A stretch of 59,668 nt of DNA from the NCBI GenBank assembly GCA_019694555.1, contig JAIBBS010000027.1, forward strand, positions 1 to 59,668, written 5' to 3'. This DNA comes from Nannocystaceae bacterium. GTDB taxonomy: Bacteria > Myxococcota_A > Polyangia > Nannocystales > Nannocystaceae. The translations under genes and the position numbers were made by a program. Positions 29,901 to 36,484 of the stretch are shown one piece after another. The number at the start of each line of letters is the position of its first letter. Within the stretch, counting starts at the first letter, position 1. A model generated the notes under the pieces. That model made no database searches. It was not told the origin of the DNA and saw only the letters and a list, made by a program, of their open reading frames with translations.

Positions 29901-30537
29901 GCAGCGACCGGATCATCCCAACAGCCATCGGCTGTACGCGTGGGCGCTGGTCCGCGACCATCGGCTCGAGGAGGCGTTCGACGCCATCCTCGTCGGCATC
30001 GAGCGCCGGTATCCGGCCGGGCGATTCGCGGGAGTCGATCGCGTCCTGCGTGAAGACGCGGGTCTCATCGCCGCGGCGCTCATCGACGCCGAGCCGAGCG
30101 CAGCCGGCACGGTCCTCGGCCGACTGATGAAGGCCGGTGGCGTGCTGCCGTCCGGCCCGTCGACGCGCTTCGTGATGAGCTGGGAGACCGACGCCAACGA
30201 CGTCGACTTCCACGTCACCGACGGGGCGGGCGGCCACGCGTTCTTCGGGCAGCCCGCGCTGGCTACGGGTGGATCGCTGTATGCCGACGTGACGACCGGA
30301 TACGGACCCGAGTGCTTCACGATCGAGGGCACGCCGAACGCGTTCCCCTATCGCTTCGAGGCGAACTTCTTCGCGCGCGGACCGATGGGCTACGGCATGG
30401 GCACGCTGCAGATCGTCGAGCACGACGGCGAGGGCGGCTTCGCGTTCACGGATCGCCCATTCATCCTCATGAAGGACCGCGCGGCCGTGAACCTCGGTGA
30501 GCTCGCTGCGTCCTCGTCGTTCCGGGCACACGGGTGA
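26965..30537 (+). CDS. VIT-VWA-AgmX/PglI-TPR-DUF2135 surface lipoprotein
   Basis: 1190 residues from GTG 26965, with a lipoprotein-like signal ending ILASAC. VIT domain about 70-210 (LHLTFENPSDRMIEGHFTID, FSARVFPIPARGRKELIVAY). VWA about 270-420, with a DTSAS MIDAS core (LTILFDTSAS) and VLVMTDGIATAG. A Gly-rich linker about 640-720. An AgmX/PglI C-terminal TonB-like domain about 735-830 (LDKDIVRRIVRSHRGEV, CVAKAVKRWRFPRP), known from Myxococcus gliding protein AgmX. TPR-like helices about 875-1010. A DUF2135 domain about 1060-1185 (FVMSWETDANDVDFHVTDG). The combination suggests an envelope adhesion or assembly scaffold; function is inferred. It sits between repeat A copies 2 and 3. Confidence 0.88.
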   Translation: MPATTASIAATLPVRRLVTASILASACAASGPRAEEDPPRPQPLAPMAESPELDWRSLPHEGAPQLAAPLGLTATDGTGLRLVSMSARAVVAEPLAFTELHLTFENPSDRMIEGHFTIDLPTGSAISRFAMKIDERWQEGEVVERQAARAAYEDFLHRKQDPALLENQSGNRFSARVFPIPARGRKELIVAYSQALPDSRVPYELMLAGLPKLDQLDVEIRVEGADERLREVIAMHERDYVPVRNIEVHAARADRAVGLRSDGLAVARVQATGPSAAGPLEDLTILFDTSASRALDFDGQVRRLGKLVERLREDGDFPLRVVAFDQDVSLVFDGRAREFGQRQLDALYTRSALGASDLESALRRIAPLGPATRVLVMTDGIATAGDAEAAALADAARALAGLGVQRLDAIIDGGLQDRETLTALTTAGLEHDGIVVDARLEPTEIAAKLRRSTLPAIEVSVPDASFVWPRTVRGMQPGDELLVYAEVPPSAGMTVVLTGTDEPHSVVDLVPAERPLLERALVGARIDALTLDRSELGEDATELRKALQQRIVALSTKHRVLSDFTGMLVLETEADYQRFAIDRNALADILVVGERGVDVMRREAGGAPAFAPVGPREAIPQMARTFDPAAPQQGEATGGVAWQEAGSLLASPYGGAFAVGSDDGDVWGGLTGTEIGEAFGVGGLGLVGTGRGGGGVGESTIRLADRGWVGIGDGDVGRIGDVGRRARAPRVRLATHRVTGALDKDIVRRIVRSHRGEVVHCYNLGLAAEPALEGRVEVQFAIGPDGRVPIAVIASTTLADTKVGQCVAKAVKRWRFPRPSDGRGAVVDFPFELTPGGPPSAEALAQADAIRGDQARDVQLLDLRPLGGLAPATPLTGGSPYVGRMSDIMTLIEGGRHAEALSAAQRWHHESPGDVVALVAMGEALERLGKLRTAARVYGSLIDLFPARADMRRYAGQRLDRVGDEGRRLAVDTYRQAVAQRPDHPNSHRLYAWALVRDHRLEEAFDAILVGIERRYPAGRFAGVDRVLREDAGLIAAALIDAEPSAAGTVLGRLMKAGGVLPSGPSTRFVMSWETDANDVDFHVTDGAGGHAFFGQPALATGGSLYADVTTGYGPECFTIEGTPNAFPYRFEANFFARGPMGYGMGTLQIVEHDGEGGFAFTDRPFILMKDRAAVNLGELAASSSFRAHG

Positions 30538-30924
30538 ACGCCGCGAAACGCCGCCGCGGCGGCACTTTGGAGGGTCCGGGGGGTCCGGGATCAAAGTTCG
30601 ACGCCGATCACACCGATGGTCGTGGGCCGCTGCGCGCCCCCTACGGCGGCGGCACGAACGACGCGAAGCCGGCGAGGAACGCTGCGCGAGCGCGACGCAT
30701 CCGCGATCACGACGTGGGGCCAGTCCTGCGGGCAGTCGGCACAGCGACAGTACGGCAGGCGATACCACCACCGCAGCGCGTGGCCGTCGAGCTCGATCGC
30801 TCGTCTGCGGCGGCGCGGCACCGTCCTGTGCCCGAGCATGGATCGACGGCGGCGCCGCGGGCAAGCGATGGCGCGAAGCCACTGCGCGCGGATGCACCGT
30901 CCGTCCCAGACCCGACCGTCGTCG
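30538..30924. other. Gene-free stretch carrying repeat A copy 3
   Basis: 387 bp between the VIT lipoprotein and the convergent glycosylase gene. Apart from repeat A copy 3 I see no supported gene; the open frames are antisense or repeat-derived. Confidence 0.5.
30690..30826 (-). repeat. Repeat A, copy 3 (5'-extended)
   Basis: The 99-bp core (30690-30788) is identical to copy 1. The match continues for about 38 bp more into the start of the small gene with two changes, and the ATG of copy 1 is AGG here (30825-30827, an A-to-C change on the plus strand). Beyond VIADAS the frame turns into unrelated sequence, so this is a 3'-truncated copy. Confidence 0.93.
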
Positions 30925-31548
30925 TCAGCGCCGCCGCGACCGCCCCGCCAGCGGGCCGTGGCGGAAGCACGCGACCTCGTGGTCGTTCACCATGCCCGCG
31001 GCCTGCATGTACGCGTAGCAGATCGTCGAGCCCACGAACTTGAAGCCCAGGCGCGTCAGCGCCTTGCTCATCGCATCGGACTCGGCGCTGCGCGCAGGGA
31101 TGTCGGCCATCGACGCGCGTGCGTTCTGCAGCGGTGCGCCGCCGACGAACGTCCAGATGAAGCGATCGAAGCTGCCATGCTCGCGCTGCACCGCGAGGAA
31201 CGCCTTGGCGTTGGAGATCGTGGCCTCGATCTTCTGGCGATTGCGCACGATGCCAGCGTCACCGAGCAGGCGCTCGACCGAGCGCGCGTTGAAGCGCGCG
31301 ACCTTCACCGGATCGAAGCCCGCGAACGCGCGGCGGAAGCCCTCGCGCTTGTTGAGCACGATGGCCCAGCTCAACCCGGCCTGGAACGCGTCGAGCACCA
31401 TGAACTCGAAGTGCAACCGATCGTCGTGCACCGGCACGCCCCACTCGTCGTCGTGGTACGCGAGCATGCGCGGATCGGCGCGTGCGAGGTCCTTGCCGAT
31501 CGACCAACCACACCGTCGCCGCTGCTCCGCCCCGCTCGCGCGTGCCAT
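30925..31548 (-). CDS. tag: DNA-3-methyladenine glycosylase I
   Basis: 207 residues from ATG 31548. It removes 3-methyladenine from alkylated DNA as the first step of base-excision repair. Tag signatures: CGWS (Cys13), YHDDEWGVPVHDD (His32), QAGLSWAIVLNKRE (Trp61), FDPVKVARF, GFKFVGSTICYAYMQAAG and NDHEVACF. Cys13, His32 and the His/Cys of NDHEVAC correspond to the zinc snap of the E. coli enzyme (Cys4, His17, His175, Cys179). The residue matching E. coli Glu38 is Asp here, a conservative variation I believe also occurs in other Tag proteins. TATCCT lies 8 nt before the start. Confidence 0.93.
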   Translation of the reverse strand: MARASGAEQRRRCGWSIGKDLARADPRMLAYHDDEWGVPVHDDRLHFEFMVLDAFQAGLSWAIVLNKREGFRRAFAGFDPVKVARFNARSVERLLGDAGIVRNRQKIEATISNAKAFLAVQREHGSFDRFIWTFVGGAPLQNARASMADIPARSAESDAMSKALTRLGFKFVGSTICYAYMQAAGMVNDHEVACFRHGPLAGRSRRR

Positions 31549-31556
31549 CACCGTCG

Positions 31557-31562
31557 AGGATA
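31557..31562 (-). promoter_or_regulatory. -10-like TATCCT before tag
   Basis: On the minus strand GGC-TATCCT is followed by 8 nt and the ATG at 31548, with no Shine-Dalgarno. Confidence 0.4.
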
Positions 31563-31725
31563 GCCACGGCGCAGCGCGGCGTGGGCGAGGGCGCGGTGGT
31601 CGGGGGCGCACGGCGCGTGCCCCCCGAATTCCGGCACCCTCGTCGAACCGCTCGAGCGCGTGGAGCCGAGCGCGCGTGATCGCGACAGGGCCTGTCGGCG
31701 ATCTTTGATAGCCTGATCGGCGAAG

Positions 31726-32289
31726 ATGGCGTTGCTCGACCACAACACCAAGAGCATCGTGGCCAAGCTGGTGTACTGGGGGCCGGCGGGCAGCGGCAAG
31801 TGGACGAACCTCGAGTACATCCACGCCAAGACCGCGCCCGCGGATCGTCCGCGCGGCGAGAAGGCCAACTCGATCGGCTTGCCGCTCAAGATGCCCGACA
31901 TCCGCGGCTGGTCCACCACGTTCAACCTGCTGCGGGTCCCGAGCGACGGCGCGTGGACCCGCTACGTGTTCGACGAGATCCCAGGCAACGGGTGCGATGG
32001 CGTCGTGTTCGTCGCAGATGCGTCGCCCCATGCCGGCGCGGCCAATGTCGCGAGTCTCGAGCTGCTGAGCGCCGAGCTCGCCGCCCGCGGCTTCGACCTG
32101 GCCAAGCTGCCGCTGGTGTTCCAGTACAACAAGCTCGACGTCGCCGGCGCAGCGACGGGCCAGCAGCTGGCGGCGCAGCTCAACCCGCGGCGCGTGCCCG
32201 AGGTCGAAGCGATCGCAACGCAGGGTATCGGTGTGTTCGACGCGCTCAAGGCCGCCGCGCGGTCGATCCTGATGGAGCTGCGGCGCTGA
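31726..32289 (+). CDS. Degenerate MglA-like small GTPase
   Basis: 187 residues from ATG 31726. It aligns along its length with the MglA polarity GTPase of myxobacteria: IVAKLVYWGPAGSGK, TNLEYIHAKTA, DGVVFVADAS, LVFQYNKLD (G4), EAIATQGIGVFDALK. Key switches are altered. The P-loop GPAGSGKW (19-26) has Trp where Ser/Thr coordinates magnesium. About ten residues of the switch I region with its conserved Thr are missing (GEKANSIGLPLKMPDIRGW). The PGQ of switch II is replaced by PSDG. Guanine binding through NKLD may persist, but hydrolysis is unlikely. It may act as a pseudo-GTPase adaptor. No mglB-like gene is adjacent. Confidence 0.85.
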   Translation: MALLDHNTKSIVAKLVYWGPAGSGKWTNLEYIHAKTAPADRPRGEKANSIGLPLKMPDIRGWSTTFNLLRVPSDGAWTRYVFDEIPGNGCDGVVFVADASPHAGAANVASLELLSAELAARGFDLAKLPLVFQYNKLDVAGAATGQQLAAQLNPRRVPEVEAIATQGIGVFDALKAAARSILMELRR

Positions 32290-32385
32290 TCATCGAAACC
32301 GTCCGCAGTGCGTCGGTCCGGCGGGCCCCACCACGCCGCGACCGCGCAGCCGCAGCCGCGCGGCCGTACCGCGCGTGCGCACGAC

Positions 32386-34038
32386 TCACCGCGCCGGCCG
32401 CACCACCCGTCGCGCGCGATGGCCCTCGCGGATCTGCGTCCGCGGCACCGCACGCTGCACGCCACGATCGTCGCGCACGATCCCGACCACGTCGTCGAAG
32501 CCATCGGGCAGCGGCGCGAGGATCTGGCGATCGAACGAGTCGGGCAACCGACGCACGCGCGCCTCGTGCGTGACCACGCGGCCATCGGCGAACGCGTAGC
32601 GCACGCTCGTGCGCTCGTCGCCGCCTTCCTCGTCGAGGCTGCGCGGCACCCGGCCGGGCACGGTGATCCACGTCTCCAGGCCCGACGGCGCGATCGTGCC
32701 GACCAACACCGAGCCGCCGTAGGGATCCGCGGGTGCGCCCGCGCCGGGAAAGTCGGGATCCCACATCGACAGCGTCTCGACGAAGGGCTGCACCTTGTTC
32801 CAACCCCAGGTGCCGACCCACACCGGATGGCAGTAGGTCATGTAGTCCTTGGTCGCGGTGGGGTGGCGCAGCTGGAAATCGATCACGCCGAAGCCCCACT
32901 CGCCGACGTCGCCGCCCTGGTGGGGATAGCTCGGATCGGGCCCGCCCTCCTCGCCGTTGCAGAACACGTGGCGACGACCCTGCGTGTGCCCGACCTCGTG
33001 CACGAAGGTCTCGGCGCTCCAGTCGGGATCGAGCGAGAGACCCGACGACACGCGCTGGTACGCGAGATCCATCGACGGCTCGTCGGGAATGCCGAATGCC
33101 TGCCCTCCGGCACCGCCGAGGCCACCGGAGCACACGTCGACGAGGCCGTAGTAGTACATCTCCGGCGGCGCGCCCTCTTGGAATCGCAGGTCACTGAGAT
33201 AGGCGTTGAGCTGACCGAAGTTCTCCAGCGGCGTGTTCCAGTCGATCGCGTCGTGGAGCGTGAAGTCCAGCCGATCGATCGGGTTCATCATGTACATCAG
33301 ATCCTGGAAGTGCTGCATCGTCTCGTCCGAGATGTCGGGCTCGGTGACGCAGCTGGCACCGTCGTCGTAGTTGAACGGGACGACCGTGACCTTGATGAGC
33401 TGGTAGCTGTCCTCGAATCCGATGAGCTGCGGCGTGCCCTCGGAGGGGAAATACGGCGCCTGGGCCGGCGCCCCGTCGGCGTACGCGGGATCGTGTTCGT
33501 ACAGCTCGACCGCATAGGTGAGCCCCGGCTGGCTGCGCTCGGCTTCGATGCCCCAGTAGAAGACGCGATCGAGGTTGCCGATGAACGCGTCGTCGTCGAT
33601 CATCTTCGTGTCGACCAACCGCTCGGTGGTGCCATCGGGGAAGCCGAGGATGAGGTGGCCCTCGATCTCGCGCGGCTCGAAGCCTTCGTCGAGCAGCCAG
33701 AACGCGCGGATCAACGTGACGCGGTTCTTGATCAGCCGCGCGAGGCGATCGCCGGGCCCGACCCACGCACCGTCGAGCCCGATCGGCACGCCCACGCCCT
33801 GGTTCGCCTCGACCCAGTCGATGTGCAGACCGCGGGCCGGAATCATCTCCGGCATCGGCGCGCCGCTGGAGCTGCCGGGCGCACCGCTCGAGTCCGACAG
33901 CGACGTGGTGCCGGGCGCCGCGGTGCTGCTGCCGCTGTCGGCGGAGGCGGCCGAGGTGCCGTCGCCGCCGGTGGCGGTTCCGCCGTCGCCACAGCCGGCC
34001 AGGAGTCCAGCGAGCAATGCCGTCGCACGAGGTCGCAT
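32386..34038 (-). CDS. Secreted metzincin-type metalloprotease lipoprotein
   Basis: 550 residues from ATG 34038. Signal MRPRATALLAGLLAGC (lipobox LAGC), then a Ser/Thr/Gly/Ala spacer of about 45 residues. The catalytic zinc motif HEVGHTQGRRH at 347-357 is the elongated HExxHxxGxxH of metzincins, and DYMTYCHP (Met400) supplies the Met-turn about 45 residues later. A domain of about 280 residues precedes it (GLHIDWVEANQGVGVPIG, LIKNRVTLIRAFWLLDEG). The family may be near M66-type zinc peptidases; I cannot place it exactly. It probably acts on extracellular protein, consistent with a predatory lifestyle (inference). TACGGT lies 6 nt before the start. Confidence 0.82.
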   Translation of the reverse strand: MRPRATALLAGLLAGCGDGGTATGGDGTSAASADSGSSTAAPGTTSLSDSSGAPGSSSGAPMPEMIPARGLHIDWVEANQGVGVPIGLDGAWVGPGDRLARLIKNRVTLIRAFWLLDEGFEPREIEGHLILGFPDGTTERLVDTKMIDDDAFIGNLDRVFYWGIEAERSQPGLTYAVELYEHDPAYADGAPAQAPYFPSEGTPQLIGFEDSYQLIKVTVVPFNYDDGASCVTEPDISDETMQHFQDLMYMMNPIDRLDFTLHDAIDWNTPLENFGQLNAYLSDLRFQEGAPPEMYYYGLVDVCSGGLGGAGGQAFGIPDEPSMDLAYQRVSSGLSLDPDWSAETFVHEVGHTQGRRHVFCNGEEGGPDPSYPHQGGDVGEWGFGVIDFQLRHPTATKDYMTYCHPVWVGTWGWNKVQPFVETLSMWDPDFPGAGAPADPYGGSVLVGTIAPSGLETWITVPGRVPRSLDEEGGDERTSVRYAFADGRVVTHEARVRRLPDSFDRQILAPLPDGFDDVVGIVRDDRGVQRAVPRTQIREGHRARRVVRPAR

Positions 34039-34044
34039 CGCAGC

Positions 34045-34050
34045 ACCGTA
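34045..34050 (-). promoter_or_regulatory. -10-like TACGGT before the metzincin gene
   Basis: TGC-TACGGT then 6 nt then ATG 34038; a TTGCCG 18 bp upstream could be -35. The nine bases TGCTACGGT are the same as before the sigma-factor gene at 54622. Confidence 0.5.
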
Positions 34051-34236
34051 GCAACGGGCGGCGCGGGCCGGCAATGGCAGGGTTTTCGCCGCGGCCGCGC
34101 CAGGCGGCGCGCGGGGCCGCGCGGGCTCGAGCATGCAGCGCGCGCGCACGGCGGCTCGCGCCGGGCGCGGATCGAAATCCCGGCCCGCGACACTGCACCG
34201 GTCGCGCCGCGGCCGCGCGCCGCACCCGGAGTGAAC

Positions 34237-34743
34237 ATGCCCGCCACCAGCCCCACCGCCGCTCGCGTCGTCGTGCCCCTGACCCTCGTGCTGGGCTTCG
34301 TGCTCGCGCTGGCCTGCCGCGCGCAGGACGACGAGGACGAAAAGGTTGCCGGCTTCGTCTACTGCGCGGGCGACTCGGACTGCCCCAGCGGCTACGTCTG
34401 CGAGAACGACGACACGCGCGACGCCTACTGCACACCGACGTGCATGGAGGACGGCGACTGTCCCACGCAGATCGGCTGCCCCTCGCTCTCGCCGGTCGGC
34501 AAGAAGTGCTACTTCGAGTCGGGCTTCGAGGGCGTCGATCGCTACGAGTGCGATCAGTTCCAGGGCTACTACGGCCCCAACTCCTGTCGCGACGCCGAGC
34601 CCGGTGGCGACGGCGGCGACGGCAGCTCGCCCGAGTGCAGCTTCGACAGCGAGTGCAGCAGCAGCTGCAGCGACTGCTACGGTTGCCGCTCCGGCAGCTG
34701 CGTGTGCGGCTACCGCGGCGTGTCCGGGGCGTGCATCTTCTGA
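34237..34743 (+). CDS. Cys-rich lipoprotein with EGF-like spacing
   Basis: 168 residues from ATG 34237, with GGAG 5-6 nt upstream as ribosome site. Signal PLTLVLGFVLALAC. The mature part holds about 20 Cys in short loops (YCAGDSDCPSGYVC, YCTPTCMEDGDCPTQIGC, CSFDSECSSSCSDCYGC, CVCGYRG), like the Cys-rich surface modules common in myxobacterial lipoproteins. No enzyme signature. It is divergent from the metzincin gene with about 200 bp between the two starts. Confidence 0.78.
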   Translation: MPATSPTAARVVVPLTLVLGFVLALACRAQDDEDEKVAGFVYCAGDSDCPSGYVCENDDTRDAYCTPTCMEDGDCPTQIGCPSLSPVGKKCYFESGFEGVDRYECDQFQGYYGPNSCRDAEPGGDGGDGSSPECSFDSECSSSCSDCYGCRSGSCVCGYRGVSGACIF

Positions 34744-34795
34744 CCCGATCGAGGGGTGCTCGCACGCGGCGTTGCGCACTCCAGCACGCGACGCC

Positions 34796-34801
34796 TACGC
34801 T
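34796..34801 (+). promoter_or_regulatory. -10-like TACGCT, leaderless arrangement
   Basis: TACGCT ends 7 nt before ATG 34809; no Shine-Dalgarno is present. Confidence 0.45.
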
Positions 34802-34808
34802 GCACGCG

Positions 34809-35447
34809 ATGACGCGCCACGCCCTGCTCGTGACCGCCCTGCTGCTCGCCTGCGACAGCCCCCGTGCGCCCGCGCCGGCGAAGACCGCCACGCCGGCGGC
34901 CGAACCCGTCGCGACGCCGCCGAAGACCCCCGCGGCGCCGGCGACGTTGCCTGCGGCAGCGCGCGTGACTGCGGCAGCGCGCGTGACTGCGGCTGCGCCC
35001 ACGGACGGTCCGGTCACCGTGTCCACGCTCGTGGGGTTCTTGCCCGAGCGCATGCGCGATGCGCCGGCGACGAATCGACAGGCCGTCGACGACGCGCTCG
35101 CAGCGGCCTCCTACCGCACCCCCGAGGGCTTCATCAACATCAACCTCGCGCTGGTCCGCGACGTCGACTTCGCACGCGCCCAGGTGCGCGGCGCCGAGGA
35201 CGACGCCGTGGTCGAGAACCCCGGCGCGCGCTTCAGCAAGCGCGGCGTCGCGGTCGGCTCCCACCGCGCGCTGGTGGTGACCTACGCCAGCGGCAACAAG
35301 ACCGAGATCGAGATGCTGCTGCGCGATCGCATCGAGCTGCGCGTCTCGACCGAGCGCACCGAGACACCCGAAGCCATGGTCGCGCTGGTCCAGGCGATCG
35401 ATCTCGACGGACTGGTCGCGCTGGCCGAGCGCGTGCCGGCGCCGTGA
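34809..35447 (+). CDS. Small lipoprotein, unknown function
   Basis: 212 residues from ATG 34809. Signal MTRHALLVTALLLAC. A Pro/Ala/Thr spacer follows, including an exact 18-bp tandem duplication (two RVTAAA units at about 34965-35000). The folded part (about 70-212) contains VSTLVGFLPERM, FININLALVRDVDF and EIEMLLRDRIELRVSTE. I recognise no family. It follows the Cys-rich lipoprotein by 65 bp but seems to have its own promoter. Confidence 0.72.
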   Translation: MTRHALLVTALLLACDSPRAPAPAKTATPAAEPVATPPKTPAAPATLPAAARVTAAARVTAAAPTDGPVTVSTLVGFLPERMRDAPATNRQAVDDALAAASYRTPEGFININLALVRDVDFARAQVRGAEDDAVVENPGARFSKRGVAVGSHRALVVTYASGNKTEIEMLLRDRIELRVSTERTETPEAMVALVQAIDLDGLVALAERVPAP

Positions 35448-35462
35448 GGACGCGCTCGGGGC

Positions 35463-35476
35463 CACGGGCGCCCGTG
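35463..35476. promoter_or_regulatory. 14-bp perfect palindrome upstream of the NTF2-like gene
   Basis: CACGGGCGCCCGTG lies 16 bp after the lipoprotein stop and directly before the TAGTCT box of the next gene. It could be an operator overlapping the -35/-10 spacer, or a short hairpin ending the previous transcript. No T-run follows. Confidence 0.35.
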
Positions 35477-35477
35477 C

Positions 35478-35483
35478 TAGTCT
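35478..35483 (+). promoter_or_regulatory. -10-like TAGTCT, leaderless arrangement
   Basis: Extended TGC-TAGTCT followed by 7 nt and ATG 35491. Confidence 0.45.
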
Positions 35484-35490
35484 GAGGCCG

Positions 35491-35889
35491 ATGTTCGGCG
35501 ACACCGTGCGTGCCTACTACGATGCGTTCAACCGTGGCGACCGCGACGGCATGCTCGCGCTGCTGAGCGACGACATCATCCACGACGTCAACCAAGGTGC
35601 ACGCGAGCTGGGCAAGCCGGCGTTCGCCGCGTTCCTGGCCCACATGGATCGCTGCTACCGCGAGCGCGTCGAGGATCTCGTGATCATGATCGACCCCAGC
35701 GGCACGCGCGGCGCGGCCGAGTTCACCATCGTGGGCGAGTACCTCCACGACGACGAGGGCCTGCCGCCCGCACGCGGCCAGCGCTATCGCCTGCCCGTGG
35801 TCGCCGCGTTCGCGGCCGCCGGCGATCGCATCGCGCGCGTGAGCAACTACTACAACCTCGCGGACTGGATCCGACAGGTCGGGGGCTGA
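35491..35889 (+). CDS. NTF2/SnoaL-like protein (ketosteroid isomerase-related)
   Basis: 132 residues. The sequence starts TVRAYYDAFNRGDRDGMLAL, LSDDIIHDVNQG and ends FAAAGDRIARVSNYYNLADW, the cone-shaped alpha+beta NTF2 fold seen in SnoaL-like and ketosteroid isomerase-related proteins. The specific reaction is unknown. It is the first gene of a tight operon (1 bp before the acetyltransferase, which overlaps the nitrilase). I recall the same trio in other proteobacteria, suggesting a small metabolite pathway. Confidence 0.82.
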   Translation: MFGDTVRAYYDAFNRGDRDGMLALLSDDIIHDVNQGARELGKPAFAAFLAHMDRCYRERVEDLVIMIDPSGTRGAAEFTIVGEYLHDDEGLPPARGQRYRLPVVAAFAAAGDRIARVSNYYNLADWIRQVGG

Positions 35890-35890
35890 C

Positions 35891-36484
35891 GTGGACGCGA
35901 TCGACGTGCGGCCGCTGGTGGGCGAGGCCCTGGTCGCGCAGCTGCCCGCGCTGGCGCAGCTGCGCATCGAGGTCTTCCGCGCGTACCCGTACCTCTACGA
36001 GGGCTCGCTCGCGTACGAGCGCGAGTACCTGCAGGGCTACGCGCGTACCGACGGCAGCGTCATCGTCGGCGCATTCGAGGGCGAGCGACTGATCGGCGCC
36101 GCCACCGGCACGCCGCTGCGCGCGGAGCCGCCGTCGGTGCAGGGCTGCTTCGTGGCGTGCGGCGACGATCCTTCGCAGTGGTTCTACTTCGGCGAGTCGG
36201 TGCTGCGCTCGCAGTACCGCGGCCGCGGGATCGGCGTCGCGTTCTTCCGCGAGCGCGAGGCCCACGCGCGCCGGCTCGGCTACGCGCGCACCTGCTTCTG
36301 CGCGGTCGTGCGCCCCGACGACCATCCCCAGCGACCGCCGCAGTGGCAGGCGCTCGACGACTTCTGGCGCCGCCGCGGCTACGCGCCGTTGCCCGGCCAC
36401 GTCGGTGACATGCGTTGGCGCGACGTCGGTGACGAGCGCGAGACGGCGAAGCCGATGCAGTTCTGGGGTAGGCTGCTGCCGTGA
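35891..36484 (+). CDS. GNAT-family N-acetyltransferase
   Basis: 197 residues from GTG 35891, one base after the preceding stop. The acetyl-CoA site is SQYRGRGIGVAFFRERE (motif A, R-G-x-G-x-G), preceded by FYFGESVL. VIVGAFEGERLIGAATG forms the early beta strands. A C-terminal segment of about 60 residues (FCAVVRPDDHPQRPP, DFWRRRGYAPLPG) suits a distinct GNAT subgroup. Substrate unknown. Its stop overlaps the next start as GTGA, so it is cotranslated with the nitrilase. Confidence 0.88.
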   Translation: MDAIDVRPLVGEALVAQLPALAQLRIEVFRAYPYLYEGSLAYEREYLQGYARTDGSVIVGAFEGERLIGAATGTPLRAEPPSVQGCFVACGDDPSQWFYFGESVLRSQYRGRGIGVAFFREREAHARRLGYARTCFCAVVRPDDHPQRPPQWQALDDFWRRRGYAPLPGHVGDMRWRDVGDERETAKPMQFWGRLLP

